Below, piece by piece: positions 45,966 to 59,400 of a stretch of DNA of 62,000 nucleotides (the first letter of the stretch is position 1; each line of letters starts with the position of its first letter). The notes under the pieces are model-generated. The model made no database searches. It worked only from the letters and a program-made list of their open reading frames with translations, and was not told the origin of the DNA. The DNA comes from Phoronis australis. Lineage: Eukaryota > Phoronida > Phoronidae. Location: assembly GCA_002633005.1 (NCBI GenBank), contig NMRA01000052.1, forward strand, positions 1,080,688-1,142,687. The letters run 5' to 3'. The position numbers and the translations under genes were made by a program.

Positions 45966-48900
45966 TTAGATTCTTGATGGGTACAGCATCTGAAAATAAA
46001 ACAAACATTGGTTATTCTTCAATCATAAATTAGATGAAATCTGACAAACACTATAAGAAGCATGAGAAATAGTTTTAATGTTCATGCAAGTTACAGACGC
46101 AAAAATAAACGCAGTCATAATTATATTGGAAAGAGCGACCAGCAAGACACTAAGTAGTTTCAGGAAGTTGTAAATCGTTAATTTCATACTAAATATTATA
46201 TTCAAACCAAATGGTTTCTACAGCAACCAGAAAAAGTTCATTTCTGCTACCGTAAAACCACAGCTTTACAATGCAGACTGTTCTATTTCTAAATGTTTCC
46301 AGAAAATGCATTGCTTTGCTTATAAGGCCAATTGACAGAAAACACATTAGGTGAATGACAGGACATGTATCAGAATTTGTCCTCATTCAGATCATTTTAA
46401 ATTTTAGATGGTATAACTAAATGCAGCAAAGAGCAGAACCTACGGCAATCTTTGTTTTTTCTTGGATTTGTAACATCTCCTTAATAACATATGATATGCA
46501 TTAATTTGGCATTTCAGAAACATTGTTTTTTAACTTATTTTCGAACCCAAACAAGAGCAACACAACAACTGAAAAGGGCCCCAAGACAACACAGCAATGA
46601 AAGCGCTCCGAGGAGCGAACCTTGGCGAAATTAACCAAAAGATGACGATAAAGATGATGACAAAGATGACGAATATGACGACGATGGTGAAAAAAAAGAA
46701 GTATTAATAACATACACATGGCGAACGTAGAGGTCCGAAATCAGTAAGAAAAAGGCTACAGTCTTGTGCGACACTTGGCGAAAATAACGGAAAAGACAAC
46801 GACGGAGATGATGACGAATATGATGATGGTGGTGGCGATGATGAACAACATCACAACATTCATATGACGAACTTAGATGTCATAAATCAATAAGAAATAG
46901 GCTACAGTCTAGTTCAAAAGAGGATATACCAACATCATTGCAGCAAGAGCGCTCAACAAAGGAACAGCGTCATCAGAAAATCTCAAATAACTCGAAAAGT
47001 AGACGTCCTAGCGAAAAATGGAAAACATCTTCTGAAAGCCCGTTCAAAATTCTATCTAAACAGATGGTATCGCCTAATTCCGTAAATTTTTCGAAAAAAA
47101 TGAAATTTTGAGTTTTTTTAAGAATTTCAAAGTCAAATAACTCGAAAACGGTAAGTCTGAGAAAAAAATTGTTATAGGCCATTTGAAAGAATATACTTCA
47201 AAGAATCCACATGCAAAAAATCACGTCTTTTTCGCTTCCCGTTTAAAATCGCATTGCAGCACGACTGAAAATGGGTCAACATGCGCCAGATCCGCCATCT
47301 TGAAAGCAACTTCCGGTTTTTTGGTTTTGTATAATAGCATGTCATAAGGAACTAATACCTGTAAAAATTCGAAGGAATTGGTCTAATAATGCGCCCTCTA
47401 GAGGAGAAAACGTTTTCAAGCCAAAATCGAGGTGCGCATGCGCGATCGCCGATATTTCCGCCATCTTTAACCGGAAGTAAACAATTTCCGGTATACTTGT
47501 AGCAAGCTTCCGGTCAATTTACTGTGCCCATTCTTAGCCTTTTACGTAAAAAATTGTAGCCTCCAGAAGCATTTGAACTTTTAAATGGAAACAGAATGGC
47601 CGCCACAGCCGCCATCTTGGATCCGATTTTGACGAAAAACAATAGGCTTCCAGTACTTCCGCAACTACGTGTTATGTGTAAATTTCGTGATGATCGGACG
47701 AAAATTGCGACCTGTATCGTGCGAACAAACTTAGTGTCAGAGCAATATACTTGGCGAAATTTATTTCGCCAAGTAATAAGTATGCTTCAAGACAAGTTTA
47801 CAAGTATCAATAACGGTTAGTTGCCAGGTTGCACAGAATATGTTGAACAGGTCTGAAAATTTATCAAGTAACATTTCCACTTTTCAACCACCATAAATGA
47901 GTAACATGGCAAGTAATTTTTTATGGCGGTCTACAAGTTCTGAACATGAAAGGTTCAATTGAATGAAGTAGACATTTAATTGGGAGGGGATGATTTGCAG
48001 TTAGTGTACGAAAGGGAAACCTTTTGATGGGGATGTTCAAGGCTTGCAATGACCAATGACAAAAAGAGAAAAAAATTTCCAGGTGATGCATCATTCCACA
48101 AATAAACAGGCTTGTAAAATTGAAGTATTGTGCTGTAAAATTTAATTGAAATTAACGTTGTTGTATGAATAAAGTCAAAATAATGATTAAGAGACGAAAA
48201 AAAGCAAACGGGAAATCAAATGAGGAAATGAAAAAAATAAGAGGAAATCCTCTTAAAAGAGGAAAATTACCAAGCCCTGGGTGTTGGTACACCCGGAACT
48301 GAAGCAGAAATCCCCCAAGCAACTACCCAACTTACAATTCTTATCCTTCTCCCAATGGCCTTTGCGGGAAGATTTTTCCTGAACTTGGCGCGTACTGCCC
48401 CACTGTTACCGTGTGGCCGCGTCACCTTGCCCCAAATGACGCGGATGTGGTTTGGCTTGTCATGACCAGGTGTTTTGGTGAGGCTTAAAACAGAGAAAAA
48501 TATTCTTTAAGGACACGTGTCTGGAGCTATTTGAACACCTAACTGATAAGAGAAGAAGGGTGATGTGAGAAGTCTATGTTCAGACACTAGAAGAACACTA
48601 ACCTGTGTGAATGTCAACAGAGAAAGGATCTGAAACTTAACATCCGTGATAGAAATTTCTTTTGGTCCAATCCACAGAGGAGCAACACTTGTGCAACACA
48701 AATGGAATTTGTACACGAGCCCTAAAATTTGACTTTTAAAATAAAGATCTAGTCATGAAGAGTGAACTAACAAAATACAACATGAACAAAAAACTTGACG
48801 CATACCAGCACAGCCAAGAAGCGAACACACAACTTCAATACTTTGAAAATGTGTTTTCAAATTAAAGCAATCTGAACACAAAAGCCAATGTTGCATAAGT

Positions 48901-50674
48901 AAGGGTTTACTGAAGTCATTAAGTCAACGTGGTGGCAATACTGGCATAAAATACTCTTACTGCTTTCAACAATGCACAATTCAATCCCACCTATCCAGTC
49001 GAGACCTATCTATGGGGGTGCATTTCACTCACTTGAAATTGCCCTTCTAAGACGAAGCACAGACATGAACTGTTCCGAACTCACTGGTTTAAAATTTTAC
49101 CGTTCAAAAATTATTTGAACAGATGCGAATATGAGAAAACCGGACAAGCACAAAAAACTCCGGTCTGAAAACAGAATGCAGATCATCATACAACTCGTTC
49201 CATTCCACATCACTCACTTTTTGGCCTTGTACACATAGGCGCATCTCTTGCCAAGATAGAACTCCACCTCGTCACGCTTGGTCACTCCATCAATCCTGAG
49301 TAGCGCTGTGTTCTCGTGCTGGTTGCGAAGGCCTCTCTTGTAGCCGGTGAATACAGCCTTGCTGTAGAGTCTGAGGAGGAAGTTACAATACATTACACAA
49401 AGTGTGTCAATAAAGCCCAAACGTCTGTAAGAAAACTGGATCCTGTACCATTTTAACGTTTGTCCTCGCCTTGCTTTTGACACGAATTTGACGTTACTTT
49501 TGGGTCTGGAAAGAACTGCGGGGCTTGGAATGACCAATGACAAAATAAGAGGAAAATTTTCCAGGTGACGTATTATTCCACAAATAAATAGGTGTGACAG
49601 AACTATTTTTTGTGTTGTAAAATTGAACTGAAGTAAACATTTTTGGATGGATAAAGTCAAAGTAATGATAAAAAAAGAGACGAAAAATGAGGAAACTGGA
49701 AATCAAGAGAAAATCCTCTTAAAAGAAAAAAATTCCAAGCCCTGGAAATGACACTTTGGTATTGCTCGTGGTCATGCAAAACACAAATCAAGTGGGTCGA
49801 ATTCTATAGATGCAAGAACCTTGCTGAGGAAGCTAGTGTGATCAAGCGCTTCACTTGTAATACATGACAATGTTTCATGAAGTCTTGTGATTTGTGAAGT
49901 TCTTGCGTTTACCGAACGCACGCCTGGTCACAAGCAAAGGAGCAAGCTGAGACATGTTTTTACAAAATAACACGGCCTAAATCAAAAGTGACAGTTAGAC
50001 AGGTTCTTAGCCAAATTAACATTTGGGAGGCACAGACGTAGTGGGGGACAACGCAGTCTCCATCCTACACGCATATAAACATGGTGCTGTATCTTGTTTG
50101 AAAGGACTGAGTTCTGTCCACTTTACATACAAGACAAATGATGGAAAGATACCTAGATGCTCAACAAATGTAACACGTGTTTCTGTGAATTACCGGAATA
50201 ATCAGGACCCAAAATGCCATTTCGCAACATGTTTGGGTTTTTGCTTAGGCAGAAACCTGCCCCCAAGTCCCCAACAAATAGGACTGCGTGAAAAACAAGG
50301 CCGGAAGCAACAAAATAACCGTCAAGTCATATAGTGTCAATCATATGACACTCATAATACCATATGCATTTAATTCATTAGTTGTTTTTGGTCTTGAGAA
50401 ACAATAAACATGGGGTGCAGGCAGCAAGAAAGTGAAACAGAGCTGAGGCACAATTTGGGAAAAAAGGCAATTCCCAGCATTTTTTTCACTTTCAACTGGA
50501 ATTTTGAGTTTGTTCAATTTATCACTTGTTGAATAAGGAAAACCAGGGTCTCTACAGCTAAAAAGCGTCAATAAACTCCAACAACTTTTCAGTCAACTCA
50601 AATTCGTTTCATCAATGGCACCCTCACCTCCCAGACTTTTTAGCAGGGTTTCCCTGAACTGCAGACTCGGCCAT
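45966..50674 (-). CDS. RPL35A: 60S ribosomal protein L35a (eL33)
   Basis: Four coding exons with GT-AG borders and matching phase: 50628-50674, 49218-49370, 48336-48483, 45966-45989, giving 123 residues. Family blocks: [83 protein letters not shown], and a tiny last exon coding only MLYPSRI and stop. eL33 is a structural protein of the large ribosomal subunit (human protein 110 residues). The N terminus [16 protein letters not shown] is about 13 residues longer than the human MSGR start. An acceptor-like TTGTAG just 5' of the ATG implies a 5' UTR exon farther upstream. Introns host the 1.2-kb element copy 2 and two hAT-like MITEs. It is divergent from IQCG. Confidence 0.96.
46601..47779. mobile_element. 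1.2-kb non-coding element, copy 2, in the last RPL35A intron
   Basis: Homologue of 2001-3293. It has the lead GCGCTCCGAGGAGCG, CTTGGCGAAA at 46621-46630, and a tandem repeat of the 5' part starting again at about 46774 (CTTGGCGAAAATAACGG with GATGATGACGAATATGATGA). It ends in a hairpin at 47750-47773 (CTTGGCGAAA, loop TTTA, TTTCGCCAAG) and TAATAA. Its end motif reads GGCGAAA where copy 1 has GGCGGAA, with the matching change on the other stem arm. Confidence 0.75.
48038..48279. mobile_element. hAT-like MITE, copy 1 (RPL35A intron)
   Basis: CAAGGCTTGCAATGACCAAT at the left and ATTACCAAGCCCTG at the right form short inverted ends like the CAGGG... ends of hAT elements. The interior is homologous to 49519-49744 (shared TTCCAGGTGA, ATTCCACAAATAAA, GGAAATCCTCTTAAAAG). 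It is non-coding. Confidence 0.6.
49519..49744. mobile_element. hAT-like MITE, copy 2 (RPL35A intron)
   Basis: Ends CGGGGCTTGGAATGACCAAT and AAATTCCAAGCCCTG are inverted relative to each other. The interior matches copy 1. Both copies sit in the same orientation in neighbouring introns of RPL35A. Confidence 0.6.
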
Positions 50675-53397
50675 CCTCTACAATGAGAACAACACAAGCT
50701 TAAGTGTTTAGGATACAATGATAATTTGCTACGGCACTAGTCAGATATAATGGACCCTGATTTAAAGAACCAGTTTCATTCACTAAATAACGGGGCCGTT
50801 ATTTAGTGATTGCCTGGTTCTTTAAGTTAGGGTCCATTATATCTGACTTGTGCCATTTGCTACTCTATTCAGATACTATACATCACAGAAGTCATTTTCA
50901 ACACTTTAGGCAGAAAATATTGACAGAAGTGGCCATGTAATTCTCTAATTTTAGAGTGAAATAAATGAAAAACAACAGATCACCAAGTGCACTGATGCAC
51001 CACTTTGGGTTATTCTCAATTCAAAGAGGTGAAGTGAAAGTGATTTTGAATTTTTTAACAAAACACCGTGTTCTCCCATTCCAAATAAAAACTCATCAAG
51101 ACTTGCAGTATACATTATACAGATTGTTTTACTTGCATATTTTCTGCAGCGAGTGCGTACTTGCATGTCAAATTTCTGAATGTATTGGTGTTTTGTGCAT
51201 GGTCAGCAACAATTCACGGATGTTATGGAAATGGAAGACAGGCACGTGACCCGCGGCCATATTCGTCTCGAAACTTTAACTTTCTTAATCCCTTGGTAAT
51301 TTGTAACCAATTGAATAGATAAGCAGAACTAAAAATTATAGAAACAACACTTGTGCAATGTTGGGAGCCTTTAGATTTCAATCAAGGTCAACTAATTACC
51401 GGAGGTTAATAGGAAAAGGCTGCCGATTTTTGTAAAAGAATGTTGGTCTCAATGACAATGTTCCGTTTGCACTCTTAAAGCTGATGAATAGGATGAAATT
51501 TTTTTAAGAATTTGTTTATTTACTCAAGAAAATGCATCGGTGTAACCCACCAGCGTAGTGGAAAGCAATTGTCGAGCAGCCAGGGTCAGGGATGAAATCA
51601 AACGGAAATGTTTTGTAAAAATACATTGTATCTCGTGACATCGTAATAGCAACTAGGCGATTTTGAGGCTTGAATTAAAAAATGGAGTCACTACCGACAC
51701 ACTGATAATCCTTGCTGTTCTCGACAAAATAACTGGCTTCACCTAAAATCCCGTGCAAGTTTGGTAAATTCATGTGACAAGTACGTTCATTTCAGAAGAG
51801 GTATTTTTATCCATCAATATCGAACAATTTAACGAGACATCGAAAGATTTTAAATTTATTGAAACCAGGTAAATGCAATGAGTATTATAGCAACGGGATA
51901 TTGAAGGAAAATAACAAAAGAACAAAACACACAACAATAAAACGTTTCAGTTATTCTACTGATATCTACCACTTTAAAGAAAGATGGCGATAGAAAGGAA
52001 GTGGCAACAGGAGTGCTGGGAAACATTGGCAAATTGAATATTTTCAGCTTTATTAGTTTTTACCAACTAACAATACATAAAAATGTATTTTAATTTATAA
52101 AAGTGAGGAAAAGAAAACATGATATTTGACTATAAAACAGCAAAGCAATAATGCTCTTTTGTACTATGAAATCAGAAATACAGCTTAATGGAGCATGCGC
52201 ATTAATGATAGTTACCGAATAAACAAATATCGAGAAATTCTCTAGTGGGACGTCTCCGAAATGTACTGTGAATAAGTATTTGATTTCATTTTTATAAGGT
52301 ATGGATTTTCTGTTTCTGTTTTTGTTTTTCTTGATTAATGGTATTCTGTGTATTCTGTGTGGAAGAGAGAGGTTTTTGTTGTAATTTCCGAGTCTAATCC
52401 GCATCATCATGCGAATGAGAATGGAGCTGAAATTTGTATCAGATTAGCCATTAGGGCAGGCAATACGATACATCGCCCTGAATGCCGCAGGCATTCAAGG
52501 CCGATAGTACATTCCCATAAAAAGTTATTCATTTCAAAATTCTGCAACTAAAATCGAATGAAATATGCATATAGGCACATGGAGTTATAGTTAACACATA
52601 CCATGACTCTGGATACAATTTAGTCAGCACAACTTGAACATATCTGTCACGGGAGTTTCTCTTATCTGGTGCCACTTTGAGAAATTTTCGTGAAATCATG
52701 TTGACGAATAAGAAGTCTAAGGGACACAAATCTTACAAATTTCATGAGATATCTTCCCATGGTACTTTGCAAGTCTCACGCGCCAGCGTCATGCGCTTCA
52801 CTCAGTCTCGCGCTATTGCCTAACTTACGTGACTCAGTTGAAATACTTTGTGGTTATTGAGCGTTCAGTGAAAAAGTTTACGGTGACCAAAAGTAGAGTT
52901 GGAATTCTTCGCCAAAGTCACCCTAATAATTCTCATAGCTATGCTTCATCGAGTATATGTGTAGAAGTAGAAAGGACCACTGAAGAAAGTAAGCGCTTTT
53001 TTAAGTGATACCTGTAAGTGTAGAATGTATTTTTGATGAGGTGAAAACTGTTAATTGGTGAGTGGATTTTGCTACCTGCCTGTTTAAAATACACGGGACG
53101 AAATTAATACAGAAAGCGATGGGAAGTATTGTAAACCCTAACTGGCCATCCGAGGGGCTACGTGTTGCCTAGTATGAGATCAGACCAGGATGAGTTCATG
53201 CATAAGTCAATGGCAATGAGTGTTAAGCTGAGTATGGGACATTAAAATTTGAAAATAACAGTTTTGGTGAGAGCTGGGTTATGGTTTTGTTATATACTAG
53301 TTTCTGTTTACCTGCTTTCTTCTGTTCTCTTGACTTCTTATATTCTTGCTGTCACCCATTTTCTTCTCTCTCTTAGTTGCTTTTTATGCCTTATCAG
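50675..53397. promoter_or_regulatory. Divergent intergenic region between RPL35A and IQCG
   Basis: About 2.7 kb separates the two start codons. It must hold both promoters and the 5' UTR exons. A pyrimidine-rich CACTTCCTTTCTATCGCCAT on the minus strand (about 51984-52003) resembles the TOP-like start of ribosomal-protein transcripts, and a GC-rich patch with CACGTG and CCGCGG lies at about 51242-51265. On the plus strand, GAAGAAA|GTAAGC near 52983-52994 could end an IQCG 5' UTR exon. None of these is proven. Confidence 0.4.
50733..50854. mobile_element. 122-bp palindromic element
   Basis: Left arm GGCACTAGTCAGATATAATG, continuing GACCCTGATTTAAAGAACCA, pairs with the right arm TGGTTCTTTAAGTTAGGGTC, CATTATATCTGACTTGTGCC. 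The centre is CACTAAATAACGG-GG-CCGTTATTTAGTG, so nearly the whole element can fold back. Its end sequence recurs at 41745-41769. Confidence 0.85.
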
Positions 53398-53407
53398 AGC
53401 TGCCCAA

Positions 53408-56400
53408 ATGGCAGTGAGTCCGGCCAGCGAGAACATTCTGCCACCAATCAACTCTGAATACTCCAAGAGTGTCTTGTCTGTGGGTGGGCAGAACTCAGAC
53501 AGCTCTGTTGGCTCCATTGCTGGTTCTGGGCTGGCATCCGCCATAGACAGCTTAGAGACAATTAGGCACCAAATAAGGAGCAGACAGAATTTGCACAACG
53601 GAAGCAAGAAGGGCTCCGGTTCAGAGCCGTCCAATTCACTTCTTGGTAGTATTGGGTCGAAAAGTAGTGACGAAGCCAATGATTTACTGTTGGAGACAAT
53701 TCCACACGGACCTCGTTTGAGTACAATATCAGCTAAGAAGGTTCATATTGACCGTCTACCCATTATAATCACAGACAAGTTCGATGAAGGTAGTGTCAGC
53801 CAAGAGGTACCACAAGTTATTTCTCAAGAGCCTCCACCCGATGAAGACCCGGCAGCCGAAGTTGCCTTGCCTGAAATCTCAAGCCCAGTGTTGTATTCTT
53901 CAGACAGCAAATTCCGCCTATTCGGTGAAATTCCGTCAAGGGTTGTTTCACCCAATGCTCAGCTCTGTCGATGGGTAAAACTTTTTCTGTTTCTATTACT
54001 TCATTTTCTGTTGATTTTCTGTTTTCTGGCTTGTATGAACATATTGGCTATTCATGAATATGTAAATCTTTCTTATGCATCAGAGGGCTATCACACTACC
54101 CTGAAGGCCTTACATGTAAAATCTTCGTATTGTTGTTAGGAAGTCTGCGTGAGGCCAAACAAAGCAAAATTGTCTCTGGTCTTTACCCCGACTCATTGTG
54201 TGACCTACACTCACCTACTGAAAAAACACTCAGCCGTATCAATTTCAGCTTAGCCAAGTTTTGTATTCAGTGTTTTGGGAAGCTGCACAGAGGCACATGA
54301 GCAAGGTTTGATTTGAAAAGCAATTGATTAAAAATGATCGTCCCACACCATTTTTGCTTCTCTCAGGTGTATTTTTTTAAAAGAGCAATGAAAAAATGCA
54401 GCACCACCAACTCAATTTTCCAAAAAATAAACCAGAACCAACTATGCCTTTTTTGGCCTAATGTAACAAAACTATAGTTATGTATGCATTAATACTACAT
54501 AGTGGAGGATCATGGGATTGTGAAATCAGGAGTAATCATGACACAGAACTGACTCTGTTCTGAAGAATTTCTTCTGGTAGTTGTGGTAGCCGCAAGGAAT
54601 TGTGGGATTTCGATTGTGATGTGTGATTTGATTCTCCCTGAACCATGGCATAGGCTAAATAGTCTTGTAGCTCAAGTTTAAATAATATTACATTGTTTTC
54701 TTTTGGGTTACTCTGAGACATGTTTGTAAGTTCTTGACAAATTTGTACCCCTTTTCAATGCATATTCCCCTTGAACTCTGAAAACTTGAAGCTTTTTTGT
54801 CTATAGCTTGACAGTACTTACTCAAATTTAAATGTAAAGCATTTAAGATTGTCATTCTGTCCCTGTAAGTTTCAGTCTCTAGTGTCTGACTTTGTCATCA
54901 ACTTGAAAGTTAAAGCTCAGAACAACCACAGTCCAAAGCTTACATACTACTTTGATAATACTGTCTTGCTTATTAACCCCCTGCCCGTAAATGAACATCT
55001 GTTTTCCTGATGAATACTAGCTGATAAGTACTAAGAGAAAACTATAAACACTTTTTGATCATTAAGAAAACCCTTTTGTCTAAATTTAAAGTTCACTCGC
55101 CCTTGTTTATTTGCAGATGCTGAAGGGAGTGGACGCCGTCCATGTGGCCACAGTGCTGCAGGACTGCTGCGACCAACTGGCTGTCCTTGGCAGTATTATG
55201 CCCACAACTTATGAAACAAAAGGAGACGCTGCACAGGTAAATATTCCTACGCATTTTTACATGGAAATATCTTCTGCTGATTTGCTACGACAAAAAATTT
55301 GCTGCAACGAAAATTGCTGCCAAGCTTCCCTTTTGTCATTGTTCAAGGGCTTTCATCATTTTTCAAAATACATATTGCATGAAAGTTAGCTACAGTACGT
55401 ACCTTTAAATGGTAAAGCAATAAATTACCACTTCTTAACTTTTGTAGAAAATTATGAAATAACATTTTATTTGCCTGTCATTTTTTTCTTCTCGTTGATT
55501 TTTAGGTTAATGTTTGTAATGTTGTTTTTGTGAAATGGATTTCAATTTTTTCAAGATTACACAGTCAGTGTGTAAAGAACAAACCAGCTTAAAAATTTGT
55601 TTCGGAATTTGCATGACCTACATTTATGCTGGCCAAAATTTTGTGAGCATTGCGTTGAAGAAAACAGATTCAGTATTTGCCAATGAAAATTAATTACCAA
55701 ATGTGCCATTTTTTCATTGTCCTACTGCCCTTGCTTCAAGTGGGCAAAATTTTCGTAGTTAGATGAAAGCTGCAGAGCAACGTCCATGCACAAAATGAAG
55801 CTGATTTTGCTTGCTGCTTTTTGGTAAGAAATTGACAAGGTTTGATTTTATTTGTTCACCCCACCATGTGGTATTTTGATGAAGGTACGCAAGTCTCACA
55901 GAGCAGCAAACGGTGTAAACCTATAAATAGAAAACAGCAATTCAAATGATGCTCATTCCATACGAAGTTCATCCTTTTCCGTGTGACATTATCATGTACA
56001 TTATTATATATAGTAACATCAGCTTTTACAACATATTTGGCGGGTTAACTATATTTTGGAATGAATTGAAACACTATAGGCTATCTCGTCAAACTCTGTG
56101 GCACTGATATCTTGCCTATCATCTCTATCACATCTCCCGGTCACTGTATTCATAATGCATCTTAATCATTGTGTTTTCACACTTGGAACTAAGAACTAGT
56201 TCTATTTATTTATTTATTTATTTATTATTGTGATATTTAAAATGAGGGTGGCCTCTTCAGTGATAGCACTGCTTTCCAAGAGGGTTCTCTATGCCACTAC
56301 AATGGCCGTCTCGCAGTACATGATCTACATTTAGCCTACAATAACCAAAGCTTACGTAGTATCATAACTCTTGGGTTTAACAATAACATGCAGACTTTCG

Positions 56401-59400
56401 GTTTGGTGACTAAGCCAAACATCACTCTGAGTTTTAGTGCTGTGAAAGCCGGATGTCGTGAAAATATTCAAATAAAGATTTATACGATTGGTGAAAAAGC
56501 ATGTTTATTGGAAACGGGTTTCCTCCAAGTCTAAAGATGTTGCACGGAGCTTTAGTATGTCTAAAAAAATTTTAAATTTGTTGACTGATAGTTTAAATAC
56601 AGTTAAGTTAGTGGTGAATGGTAACAGTGGAGGAAAGAAATTCAACTTTCAATGCCTGCATGGTTTTAGGCTATTGAAAAACAGTTTCAGTTCCTTAAAA
56701 TGCCATAAGAAAAGACCAAGGTCCGATTTGCAGCCAAAAACGTTTCTTAAGCTCTACATATACATACATTATACCGTCGTACGGAAGATGACGAATATTG
56801 TGTCCATTGAGTGTGGTTAAAATGGACTGGCATTTGAATTTAGCAAACCAGTTAACATGTACAACATTCATTATATCTTCATTTAAGCTTTCCCCTATTT
56901 GGCCATTCTCATTACATTTGGCATGATATACAAAGTGTAACTGCACAGTATATGAACCCTTCCTCTTCAGATCGTCAGCCAAGACATAGCCCAACTTGTC
57001 GAGGGCCAACTTAACATGGAAAAGAAATACGAACAACTCATGACCACCAAAGGTGGCAAGTCTTTAGGCACCAAGTCGATGGCAAGTGACCTTAGGAATT
57101 CAACGTACTTGTTCTCAAGAAGTCTGAAGCAAAGTCCGCTGACACCAGATAACCTCACCAAAGTTCAGGAGGACAGGTCAGTCTATTAAACACTAGTAGA
57201 GAGTGCTGCTTTCTTTCTAGTGAATTAATTTAACATTTTGAGTGAAGTTTTTTTAGGAACATACAACTTTTGAACAGACTGATGACTGTAGGCACTTGTA
57301 CATTCAACATGAAGGGAAGCGGAAGAAAGCTTTGATACAGTATGGACTTGATGCGTATCTCATCAAGCATGATCGATTTGTTCAAGTGAGATTGCGTGTG
57401 TTTTCAGAGGCTTCTTGGAGCAGATCATTGTGGCCTGCCTGGGTGAGATGAAGGACAGTGGGGGATATCAATCATTGGTCGATGCAGTAAGGTCTGAAAA
57501 GGAGAAGAAGGCCAAATTGCAACAGACCATTCTCAGGTAAACAGATATGTTTCATTCATTGTCAGTTCTTTGTGTAAGAATTTGAGGCATTTTTTTCTGT
57601 GATGCGAAAAAATTGACTGTATATATAAACCCGTCGTTGTCATTTCATTTAATCTGTAAGCCTGGTGAACATGTTGAGAGCTTCACATTTAATGGAAAAT
57701 TCACTGACAAGTTCTTGGAATAATTATCATGGAATTTTCAGTACTCGCAGTATGGTCCTAGTTGAAATTAGGTTTGACTATTAAAGCTGGCTGTTGGTCA
57801 TTTGTTCACAAAAGAGTCGCTGAATTATTTTCACTTGTTAATGCAATTAATTTCAGTGTAAGCTTTGACCTCATGGTAGATTCTTTGTTCATGACTCTTA
57901 GACTAACACTGTCACGGAATGTGAGAGCAGTAGATCGTGCTAGATTAATTTCTCGAAATGTAGTTTAAGCCATTTACCTGAGTGTCTTTATCTCAGACTT
58001 ATTTTGCTTTACCACATCTGTAGAGAACAAGAAGGACAGAAGAGAATCAAGTCACTGCAGAGTCAACTGAAAGATGTGAAGAAAGACAAGGAGTCTGAGA
58101 TTCAACAGCGAAATGAAATGATTGCCCATTTGAAGGTACTAAACTCTTGCAGTATATTATGACTCGTGTGATTGCTTTTCTCGTGATTTTCCTGTATAAC
58201 TAAAAAGTTTGGGGTACAGCTGTTCTTAAAGGATGTTTTCTCATGTGACAATTTAAAGCGACTCTAAACCTGCATTCTGTCTGTTAGACTGTACTAAGTA
58301 TAATAAAATAAGTCTGACGTTGTTCCTTACGCACATTAGTATAATTCTTCACACTTATTATACACTTTTCTAAAGGAATCATTTTTATCCCCAAGAGATC
58401 CAAGAAAGTGGTATATCACAAAAGCCTTAAGTTCCCTCATGTGCACAAGGCTAATCTCTTGTTAGAATTGGCGAGGCTTGATTGAGCATAATCATATTTG
58501 GTTGTAAATAGTATTAAAATTCTCTGGCCTAATTTATAAATGGTTAAACCTAAAATTTCAATAACTTCCACAATGTTTTTCAGCAACAAAAATTAGCGCA
58601 TTTGGGTCTTCAATTTTTTAAAACCCGTGAACTGTTAACTAAAATCATGACTTTAAATGGTGTCTGAAAGACTTTGGCTTGCTGACTGATAATTTGCACT
58701 TTATTAGTTTATTGATCTCCGCACATATTGGACTGATCCAATAGTGAGTACAAAGACAGTTGTGGTAGTGGGTTGTATCTGTACAAAGTCTGGTCATGAG
58801 GTGCGAAGTAATTTATGGGTTTGCAAGGAACTGACAATTTGATATTCCTTAAGGCCAAAATAACCGAACAACGTGCTTTGACAGTTTGTTATTCCTTAAG
58901 GCCAAGACAACAAAATTACACGATGTGACAAATCAACTTATGTACGTTGCCTGGTCTCAAGTAATAACTTACTGCTTGACTAAGGGACAATACAATAGGA
59001 GACCAATTTCATAGTGGAAAGTAGTCTATATCAAGTGATTTTTTGTGATGGAAAGTTGGTTTATATCTATTTTAAAGTCATAGTGTTTTCGTGTAATTTT
59101 TTTCTTTTATGAAAAACAGTTTGTACCATGAACAGACATCTAATGATTTTTTCCTATCAGTCACAATTTCCTCATTTCTCATCTGCAGGACCAGCTACAG
59201 GAAGTGAAGGCTAAGACTAGCATGGAGGGGAAGTATGTAAAGAAAGTTGCAGAGGTTGATGTGGCAATGACTCAGAAGAAATGTTTCCAGACGGAGAAAG
59301 AGATGAAGGATGGCATTGATGTGAGTCAGGCACACAAAATGTTTTCAACTGAGCAGACTTCCTTTTAATTGTACTCATTTTTTTCTTTCCTCTTGGAGTG

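Noticed and set aside
49371-49660. Upstream part of a 148-residue minus-strand ORF over RPL35A exon 2
   Set aside because: Only the part after the acceptor at 49371 matches eL33; the rest is intron and a hAT-like MITE.
53249-53407. Upstream extension of the IQCG first ORF with a hydrophobic, signal-peptide-like start
   Set aside because: It is a pyrimidine-rich intron read-through: TTATCAG just before the conserved exon is a good acceptor and the hydrophobic residues come from TTT/CTT runs.
56200-56230. TATT microsatellite and other short runs (TG at 3461, CA at 24980, TG at 36562)
   Set aside because: Ordinary simple repeats without apparent function.
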